The position numbers and the translations under genes were made by a program. A DNA stretch of 64,000 nt, taken from positions 806,001 to 870,000 of the forward strand of contig JAEBUN010000004.1 of NCBI GenBank assembly GCA_023014365.1, in the 5' to 3' direction. How positions within the stretch are numbered: position 1 is the stretch's first letter; each line of letters opens with the position of its first letter. Below are positions 35,527-46,519 of this stretch, piece after piece. The stretch comes from Lepiota brunneoincarnata. Taxonomy: Eukaryota; Basidiomycota; Agaricomycetes; Agaricales; Agaricaceae. The notes beneath the pieces are model-generated. The model ran no database searches. It saw only the letters and a program-made list of their open reading frames with translations, and had not been told where the DNA came from.

Positions 35527-35713
35527 TCTGGCATTGCTTTGGGACTCTTACCTAGTGCTTGTGTTGCTTACCCCGTACTCTTGTAATTCACCGATGTCAA
35601 TTACAATCTTAATTCTGAAAGCCAAGTTGAGTATCAGCAAAATAAAAGAGTACGAGATGAGTAGAAGTAGATGCATGGTATCAACAAGATGGGAAACTAG
35701 GGCTACACTACAG

Positions 35714-38700
35714 TTATATGTCATTGAAATCAACTACTATTTCGGATGTCGGTGTGGTTGGAGAAGCACATGTTATCTTTTCTACTTCTTTTTCTTGAAT
35801 GATGGCAGCTTGTCGAGCGACAGTTGCATTTTCAAAGGCACTGGCCGGCGGCATGTGTGCCGGAGGACTGACAGTCAATTCAGCGTCGTCCAAGCCATAA
35901 CGGAACTCCATTATCCAAGGATGGTCCATGAGTTCCTTCGCAGTTGGCCGTAACATTGGATCGATAGTGAGGCATTGTCTAATGAAATCGATGCCAATTA
36001 GACTTAATTGGTCGGGTTCAGGTAATGGAGGATGTTGAGTAGCAACGCCGATATGGAACATGATAGCCCTGTAACGCCAACGTGAATACCTGCGCAAAGG
36101 CGCAAAGCTCCCAAACATACCATTCGTTGTCCAGGTTGCTCCAAGGTTTTTTGCCCGTAGCGAACTCGAGAACAACACAGCCCAAAGACCAAATATCCAT
36201 CGCTCCATGCCTACCACGCTTGTCATTCTTGATCACTTCAGGCGACATGTACATCGGCGTCCCGGTTAGACCATTGCTCATGGCAGGGAAGGTATTAAGG
36301 GTGTAACTGCCCCCTCCGAAATCTCCGGTAACACGGCGGGACCTTTGGAAGGTGCGATGACCCTTGGCCAATATTTTCGCTGCACCAAAGTCGACAAACT
36401 TGATGACACCAAGGTGGTCCAGTAAAATATCTAACAAGAGTTTTGAGCATAACTGACGCGGAGAGAACCAGAGGCAACGCACTGTCAGGCTTGATATCAC
36501 GATGAATGATGCCCTTTGAGTGCAAATAGGCTAGACCCTCCAGCATCTGCATTGTATACACCTGGATGATGCCCTCGTCCTCGATCCGACCGTGTTCCAA
36601 TAACGTAGCGAGACTTCCTCCTTGACAATATTCTTCGAAGATGTAGACCTTGTCTCGATGCACCTCAATGCCGTAGTACTCGACGACATTGGGATGATGG
36701 AGCATTTCCATCACACTAAGCTCGTCCTTGATTTGTGCATACAAATTAGGCAAGCCAGAGAGCTCTTGGAACTTTATTTCCTTGACGGCCATGAGCGAGC
36801 CGGAGTCAAGGTTGACCGCAACGTAAACGGAACCGAATGTACCAGCCCCAATAAACTTCCCTTGCTGCCACCGGATGGATATATTGGAGCTCGAAGATGC
36901 TAAGAACACGAGTGAACGATCCTCCGGTTTCTCGTTGTCGAGAACCTTGCCCAAAGTACGGTGTTGGACTCCCCTCGCCGCTCGAACAGCCTCCAATTCA
37001 CCAATATTTGTGAGGATCTTTTCCCAGTACGAACGAGTGCTGGAGTCCGTGAAGGCGAACGCATCATCGTGCTCGGAGACCAGCGACCCAGAAAACTCGT
37101 CCTCCTCATCTGGATGAGTAGGTGTTTGACGCTTTAGCCTCTCCTCCTTTCTCTCCTTCTCTCTCCTAGCTTCCATGTTTGACCGTGCACCAAGGATATC
37201 AAAGTGGCTAATCAGAAGGGTCATGCAGCTCGCTACTTTCTGTCGCAGCATATTGAACTGATCGTCCGGAAGCTGTAGGATATTGCGTTTCGTACGATGT
37301 AGGGTAAACTCGAGAGCATTTACTGCCCACTTGAAAGTTTTGCGATCCGTAGGATCACAATCATCACAAATGAAGGACACCCATGATATAGCTAGCCTGA
37401 CCATAAGCCGATTGAACTTGTATAGGAAAGCCCGCTCCATATGACGTTGAGCATGCTGGCCATGCTCTGATGCGAATAAGTACCAGTTCTCTAATAGCTC
37501 CTGATGGCCTGATGCAGCGCGCAAGGAGCCTCGAACATGATGTACCGAGTCAACAATAGACTCGGCTAAACGGCTCGTGGCTCGGGCTATCTTGCGTAGT
37601 TCGCGATTGACGGCAGGGAGGTGAGCCTGGAAATCTATAACGCAGATCAGAGGGGTGCAAAGAAACTCAGATGTCTCTTCGACCTCTTCTGAACCAAGAC
37701 AAAAGAGGTCTTCGAATGCCTTCTTTGCTAGACTGAGCCTTAGTTGGGGGCCATCTGCAATCAGTCGAACCCTGTTTTCTTTGAGATCGAAATTGAAAGA
37801 TGTGGGAACAAAAACAACCCGTCCTGTCCATAGAAAATGGGATTCGGGAGTCAGGATGAGCAGATATCGAGCGTCGTCAAACTCCTGCCCTACATAACCG
37901 GCATCTTCTGCGACACGGACCCCGTCGTTATTGGTTACCTCATCGACTTGAAAAGCTTCAGAGAGAATATGCTTGATAACCTGAGGCCGGCTCCAGAGGG
38001 AATTGGGCGCGACAACGTATATACCTTCTTCCTCCATGGTTTCCGTGTAAACAAGGAAGTGGTTGGTGGCTACGAGAGTGTTGATAAATTGATCGAGAGG
38101 CGCATCGTCCAGGCTATACTCAGCAGAATTGCTGAAACGTTGCGTCAAAACCCTAGGAAGCGTTGGGAAATACTGCGAAGCGGGTGAAGTGGATGCTATA
38201 CCTGGCAAAGCGGGACAACTTGCGGTACCGTAACCTGACGCTATCGAGAATTTTTCCATACCACCCAATAATCTGTTCGTTCGTCAATTTCTTCCCTACA
38301 GTTGGGAATTCACCAAATTCGTCTAGCATATTTCTGTTCTTCATGCGCTCCCTCCTCCTCTCTTTTTCTGTCTCCTTCTCATCAACTAGAGTTGCTGAAG
38401 CAGGCAGACGTATCTGGGTTTCAAAATAATTGGTCACCCTGACCATCAGCTTGTTGGTCAAGGAGCTAGGAATGAGAGTGAACATCTCGAGTCATAAAAG
38501 ATGGCAGAAAAACCTACCACATCTGTTCAGCAACCAAGCGCGACCCTCCCGCCGTACTCAGACTGACGTCATTGAAGGTAGCCCACTGAGCTTCCAAGAT
38601 ATCCGTCTCCTTAAAGTAGATGCCCTTTGACCCGCTCTTGAGCTTCCAATGCATCAGCTTAAAGAACGCGCTCAGCGCTTCAAGAATCGTAGAGTCGTAG

Positions 38701-40167
38701 TCTTCGCTGATGCAATTGGGGATAAACCAATTCCCTCCGGGTTCAGGTGAAAGGAATGCCTCGTACTGACGTTTTAGGGTACAGGCTAAACCGATGCTGA
38801 TTTTGAGATCGTCCGTGATCTGATCTATGATCAGAACATCCGGGTCCTTAAGCTTTTCGACGTAGTCTAGCCGAAAACGGAGGGATGCTTGGGCCAACTT
38901 GGTTGGGAACGAGATAAGCGGGACAAGGTCGGTTTCAAATGTGGGAAGGTTCATCTCCCTAAAGAGCTTCGCGAGTTTGACCTGCGCCTTGCGGACGGAA
39001 TCGATGAATGCGTGTACGGTAACCAGAAAACCCTTCTCGAAAGTCCTCTGCATCGACTCTTCTTTCAACAACCTCTCCACGAAACTGCTACCATCCAGCG
39101 TTGGTGTAGGACTGCCATGTATGGAATTAGGGTGTAGAGAGGCACCAATGGGAAGCTCAGAACTTGTGTTAGGTTGGGTGACATCCAGGGTATCACTTCC
39201 TGTCCATCGCCGAAGCACCGAGAATTGGTACCTAAGTATCGTCACCAGCGTAGACCAAGTGTTTAGAGTGTCGCAGCGGGCCTGAAATGGTGCTTGTGAC
39301 GCGACTGGTTTATCCAGGTAGAAGGCCTTGAGATTAGGGTATAATGAATGTGCAACGTCGAGGCGTCGAAGCAACGCATTGACTTGTTTCAGGGCTTGCG
39401 TTGTGGTGTCGGTATTGAATTCGGTTCCAGTGACGCGGAATTTGAGAATATCCTCAATGACCGGATCTACAGTCCTGATCCTCTTCTCCTCTAGTCTCCT
39501 GCGTTCCTCTTCGACGGAACGGGCGTGGAACCTGGCGCGAATACCCAACCAGATGTTATGATGAATGTTTTGGTGTTCATCACCTTGCGATTCGAGTGCA
39601 ACAGCGATGCGATTCCTCTCTGATTTGAGCACCTCGCCAGCAAGAACAGATGTAAGCATTGCCTGCCACTCCAGCCTCTCGCTCTCTTGTTCAGAAGCTG
39701 CCTGAGCTGGCTCTACTTCTGTCCCGTGATTGGACACTCGCTCGATGGCCCCATCACCTGTAGAGCTTATGCTCGGGCCTCCTATGTCGTCCTCATCGCT
39801 GAGATTTCCTGGATCTGCAAGTTGTCCAAGCCCGCGCTGGTAGTAATAGCTCTCTGGATCATTCCGCGGATCGTCGGAATCCCCCCGCTCACCGGATCTA
39901 TATCTCCTTACAAACTGCTTGTAGATATCTGAATATCTGGGACTAGCGGAACTAGGTGGTTTGGGATTGAGGAGATAAGGTGCCGGAGCGACGCTTGAGA
40001 AGAGCAGACGAGCGGGTTGAATTGGATGATGACGTTGCTGGAGGAGGTGGGGGACCATAAGGACGTTGTAGGGTGCTGTCCCAGTGAATGCCGCTGTCCT
40101 CTTCGTCATGCTCGTTGACCTCCTGTTCTGGGTGAGTGTAGAGATTCGTAGTGTGTCGACGAAGCAT
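35714..40167 (-). CDS. SSK2: MAP kinase kinase kinase, Ssk2/Ssk22/MEKK4 type
   Basis: Minus-strand gene starting at 40167 (MLRRHTTNLYTHPEQEVNEH). The long regulatory N-terminal part contains DDPRNDPESYYYQRGLGQL, CDTLNTWSTLVTILRYQFSV, GSKGIYFKETDILEAQWATF and RFSNSAEYSLDDAPLDQFIN, typical of the Ssk2 group. The C-terminal kinase has GAGTFGSVYVAV (P-loop), MAVKEIKF (catalytic Lys), IIHRDIKPD (catalytic loop, split by an intron), VDFGAAK (DFG) and TGTPMYMSPEV (APE-equivalent). It ends EIVVDFNDI at 35714. This kinase relays osmotic and oxidative stress from the Ssk1 response regulator to the Pbs2-Hog1 module. A one-base frame break lies near 39955-39962; both flanking frames read as conserved protein. 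It is divergent from RBG1, with 133 bp between start codons. Confidence 0.88.
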
Positions 40168-40300
40168 GAAAGACGAAGATCAGTCTCCTGGCAGAGAATG
40201 GAATGTGTCATGCTTACGTCAGCAAACTTTGTGATAATCTCTTGACAAGCAAGTTTGCCCTCCCAACACACCCCTCCCCACTCAGCCTGAAGTATTCAGA
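40168..40300. promoter_or_regulatory. Divergent promoter of SSK2 and RBG1
   Basis: Only 133 bp separate the two start codons. Both 5' UTRs and core promoters lie in this stretch or overlap the coding exons. No TATA box or known operator is obvious. Confidence 0.4.
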
Positions 40301-42341
40301 ATGGGTATCGTCGAAAAGGTCACCCAATTGATTCTCCCTTTCCACCATATTTTAATCAATGATCGACCAATTGTAGATTAAGGAAATTGAAGGTGAGGGT
40401 GTTTCAACTGATATGCCTCGGGGTGCTGAATATGTTGTTCTTAAGAGGAGATGGCCAGAAGTATGTTTTTTTAGTCCTGTCTGATCAGGAATATATGTGT
40501 GAATCAATGCAATTACACGTAGCGCAAAAGAACAAGGTGATCGACTATGGGGTTACCCTAACCTCGATACTGACCCTCCGAGATCGTGGAATTAGGCCAC
40601 AGAGTACCACCTGGGACTGTTGAAAGCAAAGCTGGCCCGCTATCGGGCACAGCTTCTTGAACCCACAGCTAAATCAGGCCCCACAGGTACCGGATTCGAC
40701 GTCCAAAAGTCAGGAGACGCCAGAGTAGCTTTGATCGGGTTTCCGTCCGTCGGAAAGGTATGTATGGCACATTGTCAACCCAAGTAGTAGAGGCGTTTCA
40801 CAAGTGTCTTGACACACTTCCCAGTCAACCCTGTTAAGCAAGGTCACACATACTACTTCGGAGGCGGCAGCCTACGAATTCACAACTCTGACGGTAAGCT
40901 CGAGAACTCGGAGAACGCCCATGTCAGAGCCCAAAACCAGAAAAAAAACTAATGAGACTCGCCTTTCAGGCTATACCCGGAGTCATTGAATACAAAGGCG
41001 CTAGAATACAGCTCCTAGATTTACCTGGAATTGTTGAAGGCGCCAGCCAAGGAAGAGGAAGAGGTCGTCAGGTTGTATCAAGTACGTGTGGCTCCTTGTG
41101 TGCTCCTTTATCGCCGTCTGATGATGTTAGCTGCGAAAACCGCGGACCTCATCCTGATCATGTTAGACGCCACCAAATCAGACGAGCAGCGACGGTTATT
41201 GGAGATCGAACTCGATGCCGTTGGGATACGGTTGAATAAACAAAAACCCGATGTTGTCTTCAAAAAGAAAACAACAGGTGGTGTGGGTACCAATCCCGTC
41301 GCTCACAAGATGGTTCCCGAGACATCGGAATATACAGATTACTTTCAATACGACTGTCAAACTTACAAAGACCGATGAACGGACTATTCGATCCATCCTT
41401 GCATCATGTACGATTGCATCCTTCTCGACGAGGGTGGTGACTAAAACTAGTTTTAGATAAGTTGCACAACTGCGACGTGATGATACGGGAAGATGTGAGC
41501 GCGCCACCGTTTTTCGCTCACTTGCTTCCAACGACCATTTTAGATAACAACGGACGAGTTTATAGATGTTCTTATCGGTAACCTTCTTCCGTCTCTACCA
41601 CGTCTTTCTCGCTCATTATCCTCAGGAACCCGGAAATACATCCCGTGTCTTTGTGGGCTTCTACCGATATGAGCATTTGCCAAGGACTTATCACATCCTC
41701 CAGACGTTTACAATAAGATCGACTCCATCAGCTTGGAGCAGATAGACAGGTTAGCGCGTCAGGCTCATACCGTCGTCATCAGTTGCGAAATGGATCTCAA
41801 GTATGACGTTTCCTTGCACTAAGTGCAGCGGCGGCTAATTTGAACAATCCTGAGTCTGGACTACCTTATTGACCGTATTTGGGAAGATTTGGGCCTCGTA
41901 AAGGTGTATACAAAGAAGCGTGGTGCCCACCCCGACTTGACAGATCCGATATGTTTGAGAAAAGGAGCAACCATTGAGGTAATTACTGGTATCGTCATTT
42001 GCGGATACGCCAATACTGATGCCATAGCCTTGCCAGGTTGTGTGTAACGGCATCCACCGTTCACTCGCTGCGAACTTCCGTTACGCACTTGTATGGTACG
42101 CCCACCGTTTGAACACTTGATCGGATTTGAATATCAGTCTGCAGGGTAAGCCGGATGGCTAAATTGGCAGCAGCTGTTTTCATCAATATCTGTTAAAAGG
42201 GAAAGTCTAGTAAATTTGCGCCGCATGCCCAGAAGGTCAGCTTGGCACATCAGGTCCAGGATGAAGATGTTGTCTCCAGTGAGTTCCGACAAGGTGTCCT
42301 TGGACGGTGCCTCATGGAAGTTTGTAGTCTTTACGAGATAA
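40301..42341 (+). CDS. RBG1: DRG-family GTPase, Rbg1/DRG1 type
   Basis: The start at 40301 (MGIVEK) is followed by many small exons. Spliced motifs in order: [39 protein letters not shown] (G1), [20 protein letters not shown] (G2/G3, DxPG), [37 protein letters not shown] (G4, NKID), [12 protein letters not shown] (G5 region) and a C-terminal TGS-like domain that includes [17 protein letters not shown]. The end QDEDVVSIFTR stops at 42339-42341. DRG1-type GTPases associate with translating ribosomes through a Tma46/DFRP partner. The intron before the last coding block is long (about 100 nt, acceptor TTAAAAG). The NKxD and P-loop residues are intact. Confidence 0.9.
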
Positions 42342-42411
42342 TTTCTCGAAAGTGCGAGATTTTATATAGCATTGGAATTCATGAGATGTGAGATGTCTTA
42401 CTGGCATAATA

Positions 42412-42421
42412 CTATCACGTG
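42412..42421 (+). repeat. Left terminal inverted repeat of MITE-like element
   Basis: CTATCACGTG, perfect core of a roughly 27-bp imperfect inverted repeat. It contains an E-box palindrome. Confidence 0.65.
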
Positions 42422-43045
42422 CAGTGGTATTCAAAATGATAGAGACATTCAAAACCCATTCTACAACCACATCACCATAATGAGCCTTCCAACGATATAA
42501 GATCGGCCAATGGATAGTATGCCCAAGGGGCCTATAAAGTTTCTTCGGTAAGATATGGTGCAGACATCTTTCTGCACGATGATCTTTGAATGAGGCACAA
42601 CAAATTTAGGGATGATATACAGCTACTACCCCCAAAGAAATCTCAAAAAGTCCCAAATTCTTTCAGGGTGTCACTTTTACTGTTTAGAAGAGAACTGTCA
42701 TTTTATACGGCGGTGTCTCTTTATCAGTTTGGAGAGATACACATAAACGATGGTTGACCGTGACAATTGTTGATGCAGGTTTAAACTCCGCCGATTTCAA
42801 ATGCAACACGACCATCACCGTGGCGGTGTCTGGTGTGACAAATCGTGACAAATGTTTTGAATCTCTCTGAAATTCGGGAGTTGATGCTCGGCTTTGCTCC
42901 GATTGCACCATCCAACGAGGAAACATCAAAGTAACCTTATAGACCTTAGAATACATGTTATTCAATGCTTACCTCTGGCCGATTGAAACAATATTGTGTC
43001 GATGTGGAGTTATTCAAGACTTGCAAAAAATTTTGAATAACCCCA

Positions 43046-43055
43046 CACGTGATAG
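43046..43055 (-). repeat. Right terminal inverted repeat of MITE-like element
   Basis: CACGTGATAG on the plus strand, reverse complement of the left terminus, followed directly by TA. Confidence 0.65.
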
Positions 43056-43057
43056 TA

Positions 43058-43611
43058 ATCTTGATAAAAGTCCGGGGAGCACCTTCCTTATCTGGGTTTG
43101 TGTAAGTTCGGGTTCAGGACCGTCGTGGCAGCTGCAGTGGGGACATGGGATATCCGGTACCGGCCTTGAAGCTTGAAGACGGATCGACAGATGGAATGTG
43201 CGTCATTTTGTCAGGATCGCAGATCGGGTCCTCGGGTCGTCTGGACAAGGTCTCCGAACGTGTGATGAGGATGTCGAGTCAGGTGACTGGGTCCCTTGTT
43301 TGTTCCGTGGTGACTAAGACAGCAATTTGTAGAATCCCATATGCAAACCAACAACCGCGTGTCGAGGCGCGCAAAACATGTATACCCGTAAGCGTGCGAT
43401 CACTCCTCGCAGCCAGCTATTCCCCATTTTTGGCATCCCCGGAACAACCGTAATTTAATTTACCAATCATAAGTAGACGCCTGAAGCCCTTTAAAACATC
43501 AACTTTCTTTGTGGAGACCTATCTATCAGCCGTGTTCAGCGGACATTCCAATTAACTGGTCAGCCTGGTTCCTTTCAATTCACCACAAATTCCCAGTACC
43601 CCTGCGTCTCA
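43058..43611. other. Intergenic region between MITE-like element and hydrolase gene
   Basis: About 550 bp of mixed composition that includes the promoter of the following gene. No conserved protein or RNA feature is seen. Confidence 0.35.
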
Positions 43612-45113
43612 ATGTCTTCGGCAACGCACCCTTGTTCCCCCCCAAACGGGGCCAGTGCAGTCGAGCTCATATTCCTAGGCACTGGCACATCGTCAAGCAT
43701 ACCTCATCTCGACTGCCTCACCTATGATCCCGCAACGAGTCCACCTTGTAAGGCATGTCTCTCTACATTAACACCCCAAGGAAAGAAGAATGCCCGCAGA
43801 AACACTGGTGCTGTGCTGCGAATGAAAGCGAGCGACAATCGATCAGTGTGCGTGACTGATGTCCCTCACATATGAAGTCGGAGGTTTTGACTGTCTTGTG
43901 TGTGTTGGTCATAGGACCATTGTCATCGATGCTGGGAAAACCTTCCAGGCTGCTGCGATCGAGTGGTTTCCTAAATATGGTCTGAGGAGAATTGACGCCT
44001 TGTTGATAACTCACGCCCATGCAGATGGTGAGTGACAAGTTATTTGAAAATTTAGAAGAGCTAATTTTTTTTGGTTAAAGCTATGAATGGCCTCGATGAT
44101 CTCAGAGGTATGGGTCAGTAAACAATTCATAGTCACCTTGTTTATGATGTGACTAGGCTGGACCTTGAATGGCGCCGTCCAACCCTACATTGACGTGTAT
44201 CTATCACAGGACACTTTCACTGAGGTTGCACGGTCCTTCCCTTACCTCGTATCGAAAGAATTTGCCTCTGGGGGTGGGGATGTGCGTCCTCTCTAGACAA
44301 TGTTGTTCCTCCCCACTGACCAGCGAACCCAGGTCCCTGACTTTAGATATCATATAATCAGCGATGGAGAACCATTCGAGATAGAAAGCACTGGAATCAA
44401 GGTGACACCGTTTGCCGGTATATTTCCAACTCCTAACCTTATCATACGTGAGATTGACACTGTTTTGCTTGACAGTCCACCATGGGCGTATTTTCTCAAA
44501 GCTCCCTCCGCCTGCCTACGTTGTAACGCCGAATGCTACTCTCCCTTCGACGCCCATCAAGTCGGGTATCAATTTGCCATCACGCCAACCATCTCCCACG
44601 CTGGAAAATCAGCAGAACGGAGGTGAAGTGGTGAAGAAAGTGGAGGAGCACGAAGGGGCTATCCACCCGTTGCTGTGTTTTGGGTTCAAAATTCAAGAAC
44701 AATTGGCATACATTTCTGATGTCTCCCATATACCGGACCACGTATGGGAGATTTTAAGCAGCAGCGGGCGCGGGGGCGCTCCTGAACCCTTATCGGTTCT
44801 AATATTAGACTGTCTGCGGCTCCGACCTCACCCATCACACCTCGGAATTGCAGAGTCAATTGCAATTGCACGTAGGATTGGGGCAAAGAGAACATATTTA
44901 ACTGGGTTTGCACACGAGGTTGCACACGAAGAGTACGTCACAATCACGGAAGCTGTCGGCGGAATCATGAAGGAGGGGGAGAGACTGACCGAGTCGGAGA
45001 GGCAGGGAATTGACCTCATTCAGGGTGGCGGGCAACTCTGGGTAAGGCCAGGCCACGATGGACTTAGAGTGTTTGTGAGCGAGGATGGTAATGTCGAGGA
45101 TGAGAGCTATTGA
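43612..45113 (+). CDS. Metallo-beta-lactamase-fold hydrolase, PhnP-like phosphodiesterase family
   Basis: The start at 43612 is followed by VELIFLGTGTSSSIPHLDCL, then CKACLSTLTPQGKKNARRNT, the GTGTS...C...C-x-x-C pattern of PhnP-like proteins that bind a structural zinc. After an intron come TIVIDAGKTFQAAAIEWFPK and LLITHAHADAMNGLDDLRG, the metal-binding HxHxD motif. Its last position is Ala instead of His, as in the eukaryotic C777.06c-like branch. Further metal ligands are in VHHG (after an intron) and YISDVSHIPD, and YLTGFAHEV lies near the end. The stop is at 45111-45113. PhnP enzymes cleave cyclic phosphodiesters; the natural substrate of the eukaryotic branch is not known. Five or six introns are needed, all with ordinary sites. 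Confidence 0.82.
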
Positions 45114-45385
45114 TAATTACATAATATATATTATATTATCCTGTGCTCTTTGGCACCTTCTATGTTTGGAGGTGTGTAGCGTCACACCCCTTTGGCACCA
45201 AGCGAAGGTCGCCTTCTCTCTCCCCTTCCTCACAATATCATCCACCCCAGAGTGTCCGAACGCACAGAGGACTTGCCCCCAGTGCGCTAGTCTGTAGAAT
45301 ATAAGCGGGGGTCGTTGCCCATGAAGTTCTTCTCTCAATCCTTCTTGTACGAGTACGTCCCGAGACCTTGACAATCCGGAGACGT

Positions 45386-46142
45386 ATGTGGCTCACGTTC
45401 AGACACAGCGATCCCTGGCCAATCGTCTCTCTGGCCTTTTTCTTGCGCTATCCAAACCCTTATGCTGCTCACGTCATATCCTGCGATGTTATCTCACGTA
45501 CCCAGACACCTTCGGGATCGCTCCTCACAACACGTCTCATTCTGAAACGGGGCAATCTACCGCGGTGGTTCCCACAGGGTATGATGTCGAGGGCGGAGTC
45601 GTGGGTGATCGAGGAAAGTGAGGTTGACCCGTTTGGCAAGGTCGTTAACTGCAGGACCCGCAATCTTGACCACGTAAAAATCATGAGAGTCGAGGAGTCT
45701 GTTCAGTTCAGACAAACTCCAGAACGGTATGAGATCTGTGGCTTGTTTGTGGTAATATATCTCTTATCAAGCCTGGTATAGGAAAACACTACAGCACACA
45801 GAAGCTCGGATTTTCTCTGGGTTTGGGTGGGGTCTGACGAAAAGGATTGAAAACCATGGTTTAACGCGTTTCAAAGCCAATGTGCAGCGGGTTAGTAGTG
45901 TTTTTGTGAATAAGCCAACATTCATTGACGCGTCCTTGTTCTAGTCTCGCGAGGGTGTAGCTTTGATTCTGAGTCTCATTCGCCAGTCCCGCCTTCAGCC
46001 GATGACACTGGGTGGAGAGTCACTTCCCACACCTCACATCGACGAAGTCCATGACCATCGCGAGGCAGACTCGAGATCGTCTACACAGACTACAGGCACA
46101 TGGAACAAATTCAAGTCTTGGTTTTACCCGCCGTCCTCTTAG
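45386..46142 (+). CDS. UPS1: PRELI/MSF1-domain lipid-transfer protein, Ups1/PRELID1 type
   Basis: Three exons. Exon 1 from 45386 reads SDPWPIVSLAFFLRYPNPYA, HVISCDVISRTQTPSG, RLILKRGNLPRWFPQGMM and SWVIEESEVDPFGKVVNCRT. After an intron (donor GTATGA at about 45729) come FSGFGWGLTKRIENHGLTRF and ANVQR. After another come SREGVALILSLIRQS and a tail ending WFYPPSS, stop 46140-46142. RYPNPYxxHVxxxDVxxR, LPRW and the EESxVDP segment match PRELID1/Ups1. With Mdm35 this group moves phosphatidic acid from the outer to the inner mitochondrial membrane for cardiolipin synthesis. The C-terminal tail is longer and more polar than in yeast Ups1. It is a distant paralogue of the gene at 23853. Confidence 0.85.
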
Positions 46143-46519
46143 TCCCTCAAGCCCATGTCTGAGCAGAATGTGTACCATTGTCCTTATTGTCCTTAGTTTC
46201 TAGTGATGCTCATTGCTTCCACCCCTACTCCCCACCATTATCCTTATTGATCTTGTCTTGGCTGGTCGGCCAGGTGCTCTGCATTGTAGTAGTAGTAACG
46301 CAATTCTGATATCGAACATTGTCTCCTGAAGATCTGGGGGGCAACCAAACAAGTGATGTCAAATGCCAGGCGTTCAAACCGCCGGCCTGCTATCACTCTT
46401 CCCTGCCAGCTGACTCCTCCTTTCTCGTCATGTTCTCCCAACAAATATAATCTTCTGCGTATTCACTCAATTACGCACGGATTCTTCACACCTCACCGTC
46501 GAGCGTCACAGCGGAGACA
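46143..46519. other. Intergenic region upstream of RIC1
   Basis: 377 bp of UPS1 3' flank and RIC1 promoter. Sequence is CT-rich around 46420-46480; no further feature is recognised. Confidence 0.35.

Larger units (their letters stand above)
42412..43055. mobile_element. MITE-like element, 644 bp, with TIRs and flanking TA
   Basis: The ends are inverted repeats. CTATCACGTG at 42412-42421 is matched in reverse complement by CACGTGATAG at 43046-43055. Beyond these 10 perfect bases, similarity continues to TATTCAAAAT (left, to about 42437) against ATTTTGAATA (right, from about 43030), with a few mismatches. TA dinucleotides flank both ends (42410-42411 and 43056-43057), like a Tc1/mariner-type target duplication. 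A secondary hairpin (arms 43004-43017 and 43033-43046, 13 of 14 pairs) lies at the right end. Inside there is only AT-rich sequence and minor frames, with no transposase. The size and structure fit a miniature inverted-repeat element. Confidence 0.65.

Noticed and set aside
42100..42240. Frame break near the end of RBG1 (stop after GKPDG)
   Set aside because: An intron from the donor at about 42097 to TTAAAAG at about 42199 restores [14 protein letters not shown], the expected C-terminus.
42684..42965. 93-residue minus-strand protein
   Set aside because: Lies wholly inside the MITE-like element and shows no transposase or other family pattern.
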